19,843 nt of DNA from Rickettsiales bacterium (GCA_031278055.1 JAITLD010000029.1:1-19843), one strand, 5' to 3'. Shown: positions 1 to 9,494, numbered from the stretch's first letter. The notes: a model not told the origin generated them from the sequence alone. Program-made: numbers and translations.

Positions 1-1419
<1,419 letters not shown>

Positions 1420-1459
1420 CGAATAACGACGGCGGATAGCGGCGAGAAAAGGGTGAAAT

Positions 1460-1693
1460 ATGGACGATTCTAAGAAACAAACTTTAAGCGCAAATTCTGC
1501 CGCCGACACAACTCTGTCTTTCGAGGAAGCCTATCGGCAATTGCAGGATTTAGTCAAGAAAATGGAAAACGGAACGCTGCCGTTGGCCGACTCGGTCGCC
1601 GCCTACGAGCAGGCGATGAAACTCAAAGCCTACTGCGAACAGCTGCTGAAAAACGCGGAATTAAAAATAGAGCAACTGAATCCGGCCAATTGA
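1460..1693 (+). CDS. xseB: Exodeoxyribonuclease VII small subunit
   Basis: XseB is the small helical subunit that binds several copies to XseA to form exonuclease VII, which degrades single-stranded DNA to oligonucleotides. The 77-residue product has the typical single conserved block, from LSFEEAYRQLQDLVKKMENG through LPLADSVAAYEQAMKL to CEQLLKNAELKIEQL. The start has a good ribosome binding site (AAGGGTGA about 7 nt upstream). It lies 40 bp after mreB with no terminator between, so the two may be cotranscribed. The stop codon runs into an AT-rich repeat tract (ACAATTTGCGATTAACAATT). xseA is not in the window. Confidence 0.92.
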   Translation: MDDSKKQTLSANSAADTTLSFEEAYRQLQDLVKKMENGTLPLADSVAAYEQAMKLKAYCEQLLKNAELKIEQLNPAN

Positions 1694-1707
1694 CAATTTG
1701 CGATTAA

Positions 1708-1747
1708 CAATTTACAATTAGGCGCGCGTTCGGGCGCCTGTAAATTG
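1708..1747 (+). repeat. Inverted repeat / hairpin between xseB and mutS
   Basis: The inner stem AGGCGC (1720-1725) pairs with GCGCCT (1734-1739) around an 8-nt loop. The outer stem CAATTTAC (1708-1715) pairs with GTAAATTG (1740-1747), leaving AATT bulged on the left. There is no T-run after it, so it is not a classic terminator. It ends 15 nt before the mutS ATG and could affect translation or mRNA stability. Confidence 0.6.
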
Positions 1748-1762
1748 CTAACTGGTGAAGAG

Positions 1763-4156
1763 ATGGCGAAAAAACAAGAATTATCGCCGGTAATGCGGCA
1801 GTATTTGGACATGAAGACGGAAAATCCAGGCGCCGTCCTATTGTTTCGGCTGGGCGATTTTTACGAGGCTTTTTTCGGCGACGCCATCAAGGTTTCCAAA
1901 GCGCTGGATTTGGTTCTGACCCGCCGCGGAACAGACGAGCGCGGCGTCGAAATTCCGATGTGCGGAATCCCGTGGCATGCGGCCGACAATTATTTCGGCC
2001 GTCTGGTCAAACAGGGGATTTCCGTCGCGATTGCCGAACAGATGGAAACGCCCGAGGCCGCGAAAGAACGCGGCCACAAGCAAATCGAACGGGGGGTCAT
2101 ACGCGTTCTGACCGCGGGAACTTTGACGGACGACAACCTGTTGGTCCCAAAAAAATCCAATTTCCTCGCGGCGGTTTACGGGACGGAAATCGTTGCGGTC
2201 GATATTTCGACAGGCGAATTTCTTCTTGGCGACAGCGGGAATCTGCTAGATGATTTGACAAAATTGGAGCCGGCGGAGGTTTTATTCGACGACCGTTTCG
2301 CCGAGGACAGCAAAATTCTGAAAATTAGGGAATTGTTTAACTCAACCCCCGTGCATCGCCGCCAATACGATAATTTCCCGACCGGCGAAACCGCATCTCA
2401 AAAAATGATGTTCGCCTATCTCAAACAGACTCAAAAGGATTCTGTCGTCAAGTTGCAAACGCCGAAAAAGCTGTGGGCCGGCGCGACCCTGCTGATTGAT
2501 TCATCAACATGGAAATCATTGGAAATAGATTGCCCCTTAAATGCCGGCGGAATCACGCTGCTCGACATAATCGACCTGACGAAAACCGCAGCGGGCGGGC
2601 GGAAACTCCGCGAATGGTTGCGCAATCTTTCCGGCGACATCAATGTCATAACCAACAGGCAAAATCATATCGAACACTTGTTTATAAACAGGAGGCTTCT
2701 CTCCGATTTCATCGGATTGCTCGCAAAAATTCCAGATGTCGCGCGGTCTCTCGCGCGGCTCGAATCCGGACGCGGAACACCGCGCGATTTGCGCGCAATC
2801 CTGAACTTTCTCGCGGCTCTGCCGGAATTGAAAAACCTTGGATTAAAGCTCGACCCGATTTTAGCCGCCAGATTTAATGAAATGGAACTTTTTGAGGCGT
2901 TAAAAAATGAACTCGGTCGCGCCTTGTCTGAAAACATGCCGGCATTTTTCAGAGACGGAGGAATTATAAAACGCGGATTCAGCAATGAATTGGATACCGC
3001 GAATGATTTGGCAAACGGGGCGAAATCTGTGATTGCCGCGTTGCAGGGCGAGTATGCGAAAAAAACCGGCGTTCAAAATCTTAAAATAAAATACAATAAT
3101 CTCATTGGATATTTTATAGAGGTGGCCGGCAAGAACGCGGCGCCGTTGCTTTCTATTGATTCGGGATTTATTCACCGCCAAACGATGTCGGACAATATGC
3201 GCTTTGTATCCGCCCGACTGACAGAATTGGACAGCGAAATAAAAAATGCCGCGGACAAAAGCGCCGCCATAGAGCAGGGCATTATCGGAGAGATGATAGA
3301 ACATATAAAGGCCGAATCCGGACGAATAAGCGAAACGGCGGATTTTTTGAGCGAAACCGACGTCTACTGCGCACTGGCCGAGGCCGCGGAAAATTGGAAA
3401 TGGGCACGGCCGAAAATCGCAAAAGAGCCGGTTTTTCGGGTCACGGGCGGGCGCCATCCGGCCGTTGAAAAAGCCCTTTCGGAACAGGGCGAAACCTTTG
3501 TCAAAAACGATTGCGATTTGACCGAAAAAAAACTCGCTTTGCTGACGGGGCCGAACATGTCGGGAAAATCGACATACCTCAGGCAAAACGCATTGATTGT
3601 CGTTCTGGCGCATTTGGGCAGTTTCGTTCCGGCGGATTCCGCCGAAATCGGAATCGTCGACCAGCTGTTTTCGCGCGTGGGGGCGTCGGATAATCTGGCG
3701 TCCGGACAATCAACATTCATGGTCGAAATGTCCGAAACCGCGAATATTCTGAACCGCGCAACAAGCCAAAGCTTTATCATTTTCGACGAAATAGGGCGCG
3801 GAACCGCGACATTCGACGGTATGGCCATCGCCCGGGCCGTTCTGGAATATGTCGATAAACTCAAACCCCGCTGTTTGTTCGCCACGCACTATCATGAATT
3901 GACGGACGCAAGCCTTTCCAATGTCAGAAACATGACTATCGAAATCAAAGAGCATGCGCGCGAAATTATTTTCATGCATAGAATTATCGACGGTCGCGCC
4001 AGCCGCTCATACGGAATCCATGTGGCGAAAATGGCTGGTATGCCGATGGCCGTGATAGAATCGGCAGAGCGTATTTTATCGCAATTGGAAAGTGAAAAAA
4101 AAGAACAGAAAATCGCAATCGGACCGGAAAATGAGACCCAATTGAGCCTATTTTAA
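1763..4156 (+). CDS. mutS: DNA mismatch repair protein MutS
   Basis: MutS recognises mismatches and small loops and starts repair through an ATP-driven sliding clamp. The product is 797 residues, slightly shorter than E. coli MutS (853). The mismatch-reading Phe-x-Glu motif is FYE at residues 33-35 in GDFYEAF. Walker A is GPNMSGKST at 596-604; Walker B is FDEIGRGTATFDG with D675-E676; FATHYHEL follows. The last five residues, QLSLF, match the beta-clamp binding consensus. The frame is open from a TTG at 1745, inside the upstream hairpin; I prefer the ATG at 1763, where MAKKQELSP begins and GGTGAAGAG lies directly upstream. mutL is not in the window. Confidence 0.97.
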   Translation: MAKKQELSPVMRQYLDMKTENPGAVLLFRLGDFYEAFFGDAIKVSKALDLVLTRRGTDERGVEIPMCGIPWHAADNYFGRLVKQGISVAIAEQMETPEAAKERGHKQIERGVIRVLTAGTLTDDNLLVPKKSNFLAAVYGTEIVAVDISTGEFLLGDSGNLLDDLTKLEPAEVLFDDRFAEDSKILKIRELFNSTPVHRRQYDNFPTGETASQKMMFAYLKQTQKDSVVKLQTPKKLWAGATLLIDSSTWKSLEIDCPLNAGGITLLDIIDLTKTAAGGRKLREWLRNLSGDINVITNRQNHIEHLFINRRLLSDFIGLLAKIPDVARSLARLESGRGTPRDLRAILNFLAALPELKNLGLKLDPILAARFNEMELFEALKNELGRALSENMPAFFRDGGIIKRGFSNELDTANDLANGAKSVIAALQGEYAKKTGVQNLKIKYNNLIGYFIEVAGKNAAPLLSIDSGFIHRQTMSDNMRFVSARLTELDSEIKNAADKSAAIEQGIIGEMIEHIKAESGRISETADFLSETDVYCALAEAAENWKWARPKIAKEPVFRVTGGRHPAVEKALSEQGETFVKNDCDLTEKKLALLTGPNMSGKSTYLRQNALIVVLAHLGSFVPADSAEIGIVDQLFSRVGASDNLASGQSTFMVEMSETANILNRATSQSFIIFDEIGRGTATFDGMAIARAVLEYVDKLKPRCLFATHYHELTDASLSNVRNMTIEIKEHAREIIFMHRIIDGRASRSYGIHVAKMAGMPMAVIESAERILSQLESEKKEQKIAIGPENETQLSLF

Positions 4157-4232
4157 TTGGCGGAAAATGATAAATGGGATATGACTATTTACAATTAAGA
4201 ATGAAGATTTGATAATTGAACAAAGGGTTATA

Positions 4233-5975
4233 ATGTCGAAAACATTATTGGGATTTTATTGGGAAATGCTGAAAGAGCACAAATGGTACTCGATTGGCTT
4301 GTGTTTATTAGGAATTATTTCCAGAGTTATCGGAATATCATTTTATCCATTCGTAATCGAGCGTATTTATTCTGTCTTTGATTACAAGGGACCGGATTTT
4401 TGGAATTATGTCATTAACATTATGTTAATTGTCGGCGGGCTGCAACTTGGGCGCCGGCTGATACAGTACGCGCGCACTATTTTCGAAAACAAACTGAGGC
4501 CGCAGATTCGAACGCAAATCAAAACGAAAATCGAATCGCGGGTCCGCGGCGCGGACTACAAGTTTTTTCTGGACAAAAATGTAGGAACGCTGCAATCGCA
4601 GCAGGGCAAAATCTATGATAACTTTCATCTATTGACAATTAGACTGGTTTCGGCCCTTTTGGGAACATTATTGGGTATCGGCTTAATTTTCGGAATGCTA
4701 CAACAAATAGACATCATAGTTGCGATTATTATCTTGGCAAACGCCGTAATCATCGTGATGTGGGATATTTTGATTATGAAAAAAAGCGCCAGGCTGTCGG
4801 CGGACTCGTCAAAAGCGGCGGCGGCGGTAAACGGAACAATATCCGACAGCATTTTGAATTTTACGAACGTCAAAGTATTCGCAGGCGAAAAATACGAGCT
4901 TGAATATACAAAGAAAGCGCGCGCCGAAGCAGTGAAAAAAGAGTGGAGATTCAGCAGATTCACGATTACGAACAATTTTATGTCATGGTTTGTCGATGTT
5001 ATGATAGCGTGGCTTGGAACGATTTTATATTGTATCTGGCTGTTTCATCATGGAGAAATAAATGTCGCGGGATTTGCGCTTGTAATCGCGGCTTTCGGCA
5101 GATTCGAGCAGGGATTCGATGAAATCGGACAAATCATAAAAGAAACTGTCGAGGGATACGCGGACGCCAGTCAGGCCTGGAAGGAAATCATGGTTTCACG
5201 AAAAATCGCGGACAAGGAAAACGCGAAACCGATTTGCATAACTCGCGGCGCGATTGAGCTTCGCGGCATTTCGTTCCGGTATCATTCTGACTGGGTCGTG
5301 CGCGACTTGTCGATAAAAATTCGGCCTGGCGAAAAGGTCGGAATCGTCGGAACATCCGGCGCGGGCAAAACGACTTTATCGCACCTTATCCTCCGCCTGT
5401 TTGACGTGCAAAAAGGCGCCATTCTCATAGATGGCCAGAATATCAAGAATGTCACGCAGAATTCTCTTCGTTCCCAAATCGCGTTCGTGCCGCAAGACCC
5501 CGCGCTGTTCAATCGGACTTTCGCCGAAAATATCGCTTACGCGCGACCGGACGCCGGACGCGACGAAATAGAAAACGCGGCGAAATCTGCAAATATCCAC
5601 GACTTTATTATCGGAACCGAAAAAGGATATGACACAATCGTCGGAAACCGCGGAATAAAACTCTCCGGCGGGCAAAGGCAGAGGGTCGCCATAGCGCGCG
5701 CGATTCTTAAAAACTCGCCCGTCCTGATATTGGACGAGGCGACCAGCGCATTGGACAGCGAGACGGAGCAATCGATTCAAAAGTCGTTCGGCGAACTGAT
5801 GAAAAAGCGGACGACTATTGTTATCGCGCACCGCCTTTCCACATTGCGCAAAATGGACAGAATCATCGTCATGGAAACAGGCGCGATAGTAGAACAGGGG
5901 AGCCACGACGAATTACTTAAAAAAGGCGGAATCTATGCGAAACTATGGAAAATGCAGTCAGGAGGTTTCGTTTAA
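4233..5975 (+). CDS. ABC transporter, fused membrane and ATP-binding domains (ABCB/MsbA-like half transporter)
   Basis: A 580-residue half transporter expected to act as a homodimeric exporter in the inner membrane. Residues 1 to about 320 form the membrane domain, with hydrophobic stretches near the start (YSIGLCLLGIISRVIGISF), in the middle (IDIIVAIIILANAVIIVMW) and at about residues 250-300. The ATPase domain has an A-loop Tyr in ISFRYHSD, Walker A GTSGAGKT (373-380), Q-loop VPQDPALF, signature LSGGQ (477-481), Walker B LILDEATSALD with D501-E502, and H-loop His533. The ATG at 4233 has AAAGGG just upstream; a TTG eight codons earlier is less likely. The substrate cannot be read from the sequence. 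It sits just before truB, where rbfA and infB are often found. Confidence 0.9.
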   Translation: MSKTLLGFYWEMLKEHKWYSIGLCLLGIISRVIGISFYPFVIERIYSVFDYKGPDFWNYVINIMLIVGGLQLGRRLIQYARTIFENKLRPQIRTQIKTKIESRVRGADYKFFLDKNVGTLQSQQGKIYDNFHLLTIRLVSALLGTLLGIGLIFGMLQQIDIIVAIIILANAVIIVMWDILIMKKSARLSADSSKAAAAVNGTISDSILNFTNVKVFAGEKYELEYTKKARAEAVKKEWRFSRFTITNNFMSWFVDVMIAWLGTILYCIWLFHHGEINVAGFALVIAAFGRFEQGFDEIGQIIKETVEGYADASQAWKEIMVSRKIADKENAKPICITRGAIELRGISFRYHSDWVVRDLSIKIRPGEKVGIVGTSGAGKTTLSHLILRLFDVQKGAILIDGQNIKNVTQNSLRSQIAFVPQDPALFNRTFAENIAYARPDAGRDEIENAAKSANIHDFIIGTEKGYDTIVGNRGIKLSGGQRQRVAIARAILKNSPVLILDEATSALDSETEQSIQKSFGELMKKRTTIVIAHRLSTLRKMDRIIVMETGAIVEQGSHDELLKKGGIYAKLWKMQSGGFV

Positions 5976-5990
5976 TTAACAATTGTTAAT
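5975..5990. repeat. AT-rich palindrome between the ABC transporter and truB
   Basis: ATTAACAATTGTTAAT is a perfect 16-bp palindrome starting on the last base of the transporter stop codon. It is followed by TGTAAATTGC, a word also present just before mutS (GTAAATTGC at 1740). It belongs to the AT-rich spacer family described in the findings. Confidence 0.7.
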
Positions 5991-6001
5991 TGTAAATTGC
6001 T

Positions 6002-6910
6002 ATGGCGGACGGTTTCATACTTTTGGACAAACCAAGTGGAATTACCTCGCGGCAGGCGGGCGGGCAAATTGCCAAAATGTTCGGCGAGAAGAAATTCGGA
6101 CATATCGGAACCCTCGACCCCATGGCCTCGGGCCTTATAGTCATCGCGCTTGGAGAGGCGACAAAAATGATTCCTTTCCTCGAAGCACAAGGCGCAAAGT
6201 GTAAGGAACAAAGCAAGGAATATCTTTTTTCAATAAAATGGGGGATTCGAACCGACACCGGCGACATAACCGGAAATATCGCGGATGAAAACGGAAAATC
6301 CCCGCCGATTGATGAAATTCGGAAAATCCTGCCGAAATTGGTCGGCGAATATGAACAGACGCCGCCCGCATTCAGCGCGAAAAAGCTTGGCGGAATTCCG
6401 GCCTATGCCCTTGCGAGAAAAGGGGCGCCGGTAAAATTAAAGCCCGTTCGGATTCTGATTTCAGAGCTGAGAATCGCAAATTGCGAATCCGAAGCCGACG
6501 ACGCTGTTTACATCGTCCGCTGCGGCGCCGGAACATACGTCCGCTCGCTGATTCAGGATATCGTCAAACTTGTCAATTCTGAAAAATTTTTTGGAACCGC
6601 GTCCATGATTCGACGAACAAAGACAAACGGATTTTCTATCGAGAATGCCGCCGCGCTTGATTTTTTTGAAAAAATGTTTAATAATAGCAACGCGCTTCGG
6701 GATTTCCTGAAACCGCTCGACTTTGGACTGGCCGACATTCCGGTTGCAAAGTTGGAATCTGGAGACATAAATCTCTTTTCCCACGGCGGGGTTGTTTCCG
6801 TTCAAAACGGAGATGGACCGGTCAGGGTATATTCCGGTGAAAAATTCATCGGAATGGGAGAGGTTGAAAATAAACGTCTCAAACCGAAAAGGATTATAAA
6901 ATGCCGATAA
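6002..6910 (+). CDS. truB: tRNA pseudouridine(55) synthase TruB
   Basis: TruB converts U55 in the T-loop of tRNAs to pseudouridine. The 302-residue protein has GHIGTLDPMASGLI with the catalytic aspartate D39, then LGEATK, the tRNA-binding word KEYLFSIKWG, YEQTPPAFSAKK and CGAGTYVRSL, all in the order expected for the family. Between IPFLE and KEYLF it has about 7 residues more than E. coli TruB (around QGAKCKEQ). No good ribosome binding site precedes the ATG; the upstream bases are AT-rich repeat. The 3' end overlaps rpsO by 10 nt, so translation of the two is probably coupled. truB-rpsO-pnp is the common bacterial order. Confidence 0.95.
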   Translation: MADGFILLDKPSGITSRQAGGQIAKMFGEKKFGHIGTLDPMASGLIVIALGEATKMIPFLEAQGAKCKEQSKEYLFSIKWGIRTDTGDITGNIADENGKSPPIDEIRKILPKLVGEYEQTPPAFSAKKLGGIPAYALARKGAPVKLKPVRILISELRIANCESEADDAVYIVRCGAGTYVRSLIQDIVKLVNSEKFFGTASMIRRTKTNGFSIENAAALDFFEKMFNNSNALRDFLKPLDFGLADIPVAKLESGDINLFSHGGVVSVQNGDGPVRVYSGEKFIGMGEVENKRLKPKRIIKCR

Positions 6911-7173
6911 CAAAAGACGCAAAGGCGAAAATAATCGCCGGACACAAGGTCTCGGACAAGGATAATGGCGGGTCGGTCGAATCGCAGGTCGCGGTTCTGA
7001 CGGAGCGAATAAACAACCTTACCGAACATATGAAAACCAACAAAAAAGACCAGCATTCAAAACGCGGGCTTCTTTTGATGGTCAATCGCCGCAAGAAATT
7101 GCTGGCCTATATCAAAGGCAGAAATGCCGGCGATTACGAAAGCCTGATTAAAAAACTAGGCCTTCGGAAATAA
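6901..7173 (+). CDS. rpsO: 30S ribosomal protein S15
   Basis: S15 binds the central domain of 16S rRNA early in 30S assembly and takes part in intersubunit bridges. The product is 90 residues (89 is typical), with the family features GSVESQVAVLTERI, LTEHMKTNKKDQHSKRGLL and the C-terminal block LVNRRKKLLAY-like segment followed by YESLIKKLGLRK. The ATG lies inside the last codons of truB, with AAAAGG upstream. A hairpin follows directly after the stop codon and pnp begins 127 bp later, the same arrangement as in E. coli, where the two are cotranscribed. Confidence 0.98.
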   Translation: MPITKDAKAKIIAGHKVSDKDNGGSVESQVAVLTERINNLTEHMKTNKKDQHSKRGLLLMVNRRKKLLAYIKGRNAGDYESLIKKLGLRK

Positions 7174-7174
7174 T

Positions 7175-7192
7175 TGCCGACCACAGTCGGCA
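7175..7192 (+). promoter_or_regulatory. Hairpin directly after rpsO
   Basis: TGCCGAC (7175-7181) pairs with GTCGGCA (7186-7192) around the loop CACA. No T-run follows, so a terminator is unlikely. A stability or RNase-processing element at the 3' end of rpsO is more plausible, by analogy with the rpsO-pnp junction of E. coli. Confidence 0.6.
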
Positions 7193-7210
7193 GTACAAGA
7201 CAGGGGCGGA

Positions 7211-7258
7211 AGATTATTCATTTTTATGCATGGAAGCGTGCATAATGACGAATAATTT
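7211..7258 (+). promoter_or_regulatory. Long hairpin in the pnp leader, RNase III-substrate-like
   Basis: Outer stem AGATTATTC (7211-7219) pairs with GAATAATTT (7250-7258, one G-U pair). Inner stem TTATGCA (7224-7230) pairs with TGCATAA (7239-7245). The 4x4 internal segment contains two further possible pairs, and the apical loop is 8 nt. E. coli pnp has a long leader hairpin cut by RNase III as part of PNPase autoregulation; this one is in the equivalent place. The function is inference. Confidence 0.65.
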
Positions 7259-7298
7259 TGCTCCTATAAAGAAAACATAAAAACAACAAAGGAGCAAA
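7257..7298 (+). promoter_or_regulatory. Stem that would sequester the pnp ribosome binding site
   Basis: TTTGCTCCT (7257-7265) is perfectly complementary to AGGAGCAAA (7290-7298), which contains the pnp Shine-Dalgarno GGAG at 7291-7294. The 9-bp stem closes a 24-nt A-rich loop. Its left arm overlaps the foot of the upstream hairpin by two bases, so the two could coexist or compete weakly. Translational control of pnp is inference. Confidence 0.55.
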
Positions 7299-7300
7299 TT

Positions 7301-9463
7301 ATGTTATTCGGTTTAATTAAAGACAAGGAACACCTGAACAATCCGGTGTCCGTTTCCGTCAAATACGGCGACGAGACATTGGTTTTGGAAACCGGCCGAT
7401 TCGCAAAACAAGCGAACGGCGCGGTTATGGCGACGATGGGCGGAACCATGGTTCTCGCAACCGTGTGCGCCGAAAAGACGGCCGTGGAAGGCCAGGACTT
7501 TTTTCCGCTGACAGTGGACTATCAGGAAAAATTTTCGTCCGCGGGCCGCATTCCGGGCAGCCGCGACAGGCGCGAAGGCAAGGCGAGCACTGCGGAAACT
7601 TTAACCGCGCGCTTAATCGACAGGCCCATCCGCCCGCTGTTTCCCGAGAATTTTAAGAACAAGGTGCAGATTGTCGCGCAAGTTTTTTCGTATGATAAAA
7701 AAAATCTGCCGGATATTCTGGCGATGATTGCTTCAAGCGCGGCGTTGTCAATTTCGGGCATTCCGTTCGCGGGGCCGATAGGCGCGGCGCGCGTCGGGTA
7801 CATGGACGGAAAATATATCTTGAATCCGACGAAAAATCAGATTGATGAAGGAGAGATGGAATTGGTTGTCGCGGCGACGAAAGACGGCGTTCTTATGGTC
7901 GAATCCGAAATCGGAGAGTTGGACGAAAAGACGACTTTGGGCGCGGTGAAATTCGGTTTTGACGAACAGCAAAAAATCATCGCCGCAATTAACGAATTGA
8001 GAGAAAAAGCCGGCAAACCGATGTGGGAAATCGCAGAAAAAACCGACGAAGAAAAGAAAATCGAAGAATTTTGCGAAAGCTATGTTTCAGAAATCGAAAC
8101 CGCGCTGGGGATAAAGGAAAAACTGGAACGTTTGGACGCCTTGGCCGAAATTCACAAAAAGGCCAAACTTAAAGCCTCTGAAAAGTTTAGCGACGCTGAA
8201 ATTTCTGAAAGCGCGATGAATTCGTCGGTTGACGAAACTATCGAAAAAATTACGGCGCGAATCATGCGCGGCGCGATTCTGGCCGGCAAACCCCGCATTG
8301 ACGGACGCGACAGCAAAACTGTCCGCCCGATTGAAATCGAGCTGGGCGTTCTGCCGCGGGCGCACGGGAGCGCGCTGTTCACGCGCGGCGAAACCCAGGC
8401 ACTCGTGTCCATGACCCTCGGCGGCGGAAAGGACGCCCTGCCAATCGAAAACATGGAAGGGAATTCCGACCAGGATTTCATAATGAATTACAATTTCCCC
8501 GGCTATTCGGTGGGCGAGGTGAAAATGCTGAAATCACCAGGCCGGCGCGAAGTCGGCCATGGAAATCTGGCCTGGCGCGCGGTTCATCCGATGATGCCTT
8601 CGCGCGAGGAATTCGATTATGTTATTCGCATAGTGTCTGATGTTCTCGAATCAAACGGCTCGTCATCCATGGCGACCACGTGCGGCGCGACTTTGGCCAT
8701 GATGGACGGCGGCGTTCCGATGAAAAGACCCGTTGCCGGAATTGCGATGGGACTTATCAAAGAAGGCGCCAAATTCGCGGTTTTGACCGACATTCTGGGC
8801 GACGAGGATCATCTGGGCGATATGGATTTCAAGGTCTGCGGAACCGACGGCGGAATCACGGCGTTGCAAATGGATATCAAAATCACATCCATCACGTTTG
8901 AAATTATGGAAAAGGCCCTTGAACAGGCGAAAGAAGGACGTTTGCATATCCTTGGAAAAATAGAGAAAGCGATAAAACATCCGCGGAAAAAAATTTCCGA
9001 GTTCGCGCCGCAAGTTTATTTGCTTAAAATTAACCCTGATAAAATCCGCGAAGTCATAGGCAAAGGCGGCGTTGTAATTCAGGGCCTGGTCAAAGAATCC
9101 GGCGCCATCATAGATGTGTATGACAGCGGCGAAATTAAGATTCTGGCGACATCAAAAGAACAGGCGGACGATGTTATCGCAAAAATAAAAGCCATTGTCG
9201 CAGAACCCGAAATCGGAGAGGTCTACGAAGGGTCGGTGTCCGGAATCAAGGAATTCGGCGTGTTCGTGAAATTCATGGGCGATAACGAATCCTTGGTCCA
9301 TATTTCCGAAATAACCGGCGCGCGGTTGAAAACGATAGAGGACGCGAAACTGAAAGAAGGCGATAGAGTTTGGGTAAAATATATCGGCAAGGACAATCGC
9401 GGAAAAACCCGGCTGTCGATGAAAAACGTCGACCAAAAAACCGGCAAGGAAAAAGACAAATAA
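7301..9463 (+). CDS. pnp: Polyribonucleotide nucleotidyltransferase (PNPase)
   Basis: PNPase degrades RNA 3' to 5' by phosphorolysis as a trimeric ring, often within the degradosome. The 720-residue product is close to the E. coli length (711). Two RNase PH domains are present, the second with the catalytic block DILGDEDHLGDMDFKV that holds the two Asp and the Lys of the active site. A KH domain with IREVIGKGGVVIQ (GKGG loop) and an S1 domain (VYEGSVSGIKEFGVFVKF to RLSMKNV) follow. Oddity: where E. coli has GRIPGSFFRREG, this protein has GRIPGSRDRREG (residues 82-93), so the two channel phenylalanines become R88 and D89. The start has AAAGGAG 7 nt upstream. Probably cotranscribed with rpsO and ybaB. 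Confidence 0.98.
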   Translation: MLFGLIKDKEHLNNPVSVSVKYGDETLVLETGRFAKQANGAVMATMGGTMVLATVCAEKTAVEGQDFFPLTVDYQEKFSSAGRIPGSRDRREGKASTAETLTARLIDRPIRPLFPENFKNKVQIVAQVFSYDKKNLPDILAMIASSAALSISGIPFAGPIGAARVGYMDGKYILNPTKNQIDEGEMELVVAATKDGVLMVESEIGELDEKTTLGAVKFGFDEQQKIIAAINELREKAGKPMWEIAEKTDEEKKIEEFCESYVSEIETALGIKEKLERLDALAEIHKKAKLKASEKFSDAEISESAMNSSVDETIEKITARIMRGAILAGKPRIDGRDSKTVRPIEIELGVLPRAHGSALFTRGETQALVSMTLGGGKDALPIENMEGNSDQDFIMNYNFPGYSVGEVKMLKSPGRREVGHGNLAWRAVHPMMPSREEFDYVIRIVSDVLESNGSSSMATTCGATLAMMDGGVPMKRPVAGIAMGLIKEGAKFAVLTDILGDEDHLGDMDFKVCGTDGGITALQMDIKITSITFEIMEKALEQAKEGRLHILGKIEKAIKHPRKKISEFAPQVYLLKINPDKIREVIGKGGVVIQGLVKESGAIIDVYDSGEIKILATSKEQADDVIAKIKAIVAEPEIGEVYEGSVSGIKEFGVFVKFMGDNESLVHISEITGARLKTIEDAKLKEGDRVWVKYIGKDNRGKTRLSMKNVDQKTGKEKDK

Positions 9464-9472
9464 AAACGGACG

Positions 9473-9494
9473 GGGCCCGCGACCGGCGCGGCCC
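9473..9494 (+). promoter_or_regulatory. GC-rich hairpin between pnp and ybaB
   Basis: GGGCC-C-GCG (9473-9481, one bulged C) pairs with CGCGGCCC (9487-9494) around the loop ACCGG. It is followed by A residues, not T, and lies just before the ybaB ribosome binding site. It may protect the pnp 3' end or set the relative expression of ybaB. Confidence 0.5.

Noticed and set aside
1745..1762. TTG start for MutS six codons upstream
   Set aside because: The TTG lies in the hairpin arm, has no ribosome binding site, and the ATG at 1763 has GGTGAAGAG next to it.
2900..3709. 269-codon minus-strand ORF inside mutS
   Set aside because: It lies fully antisense to conserved MutS sequence and has no family resemblance.
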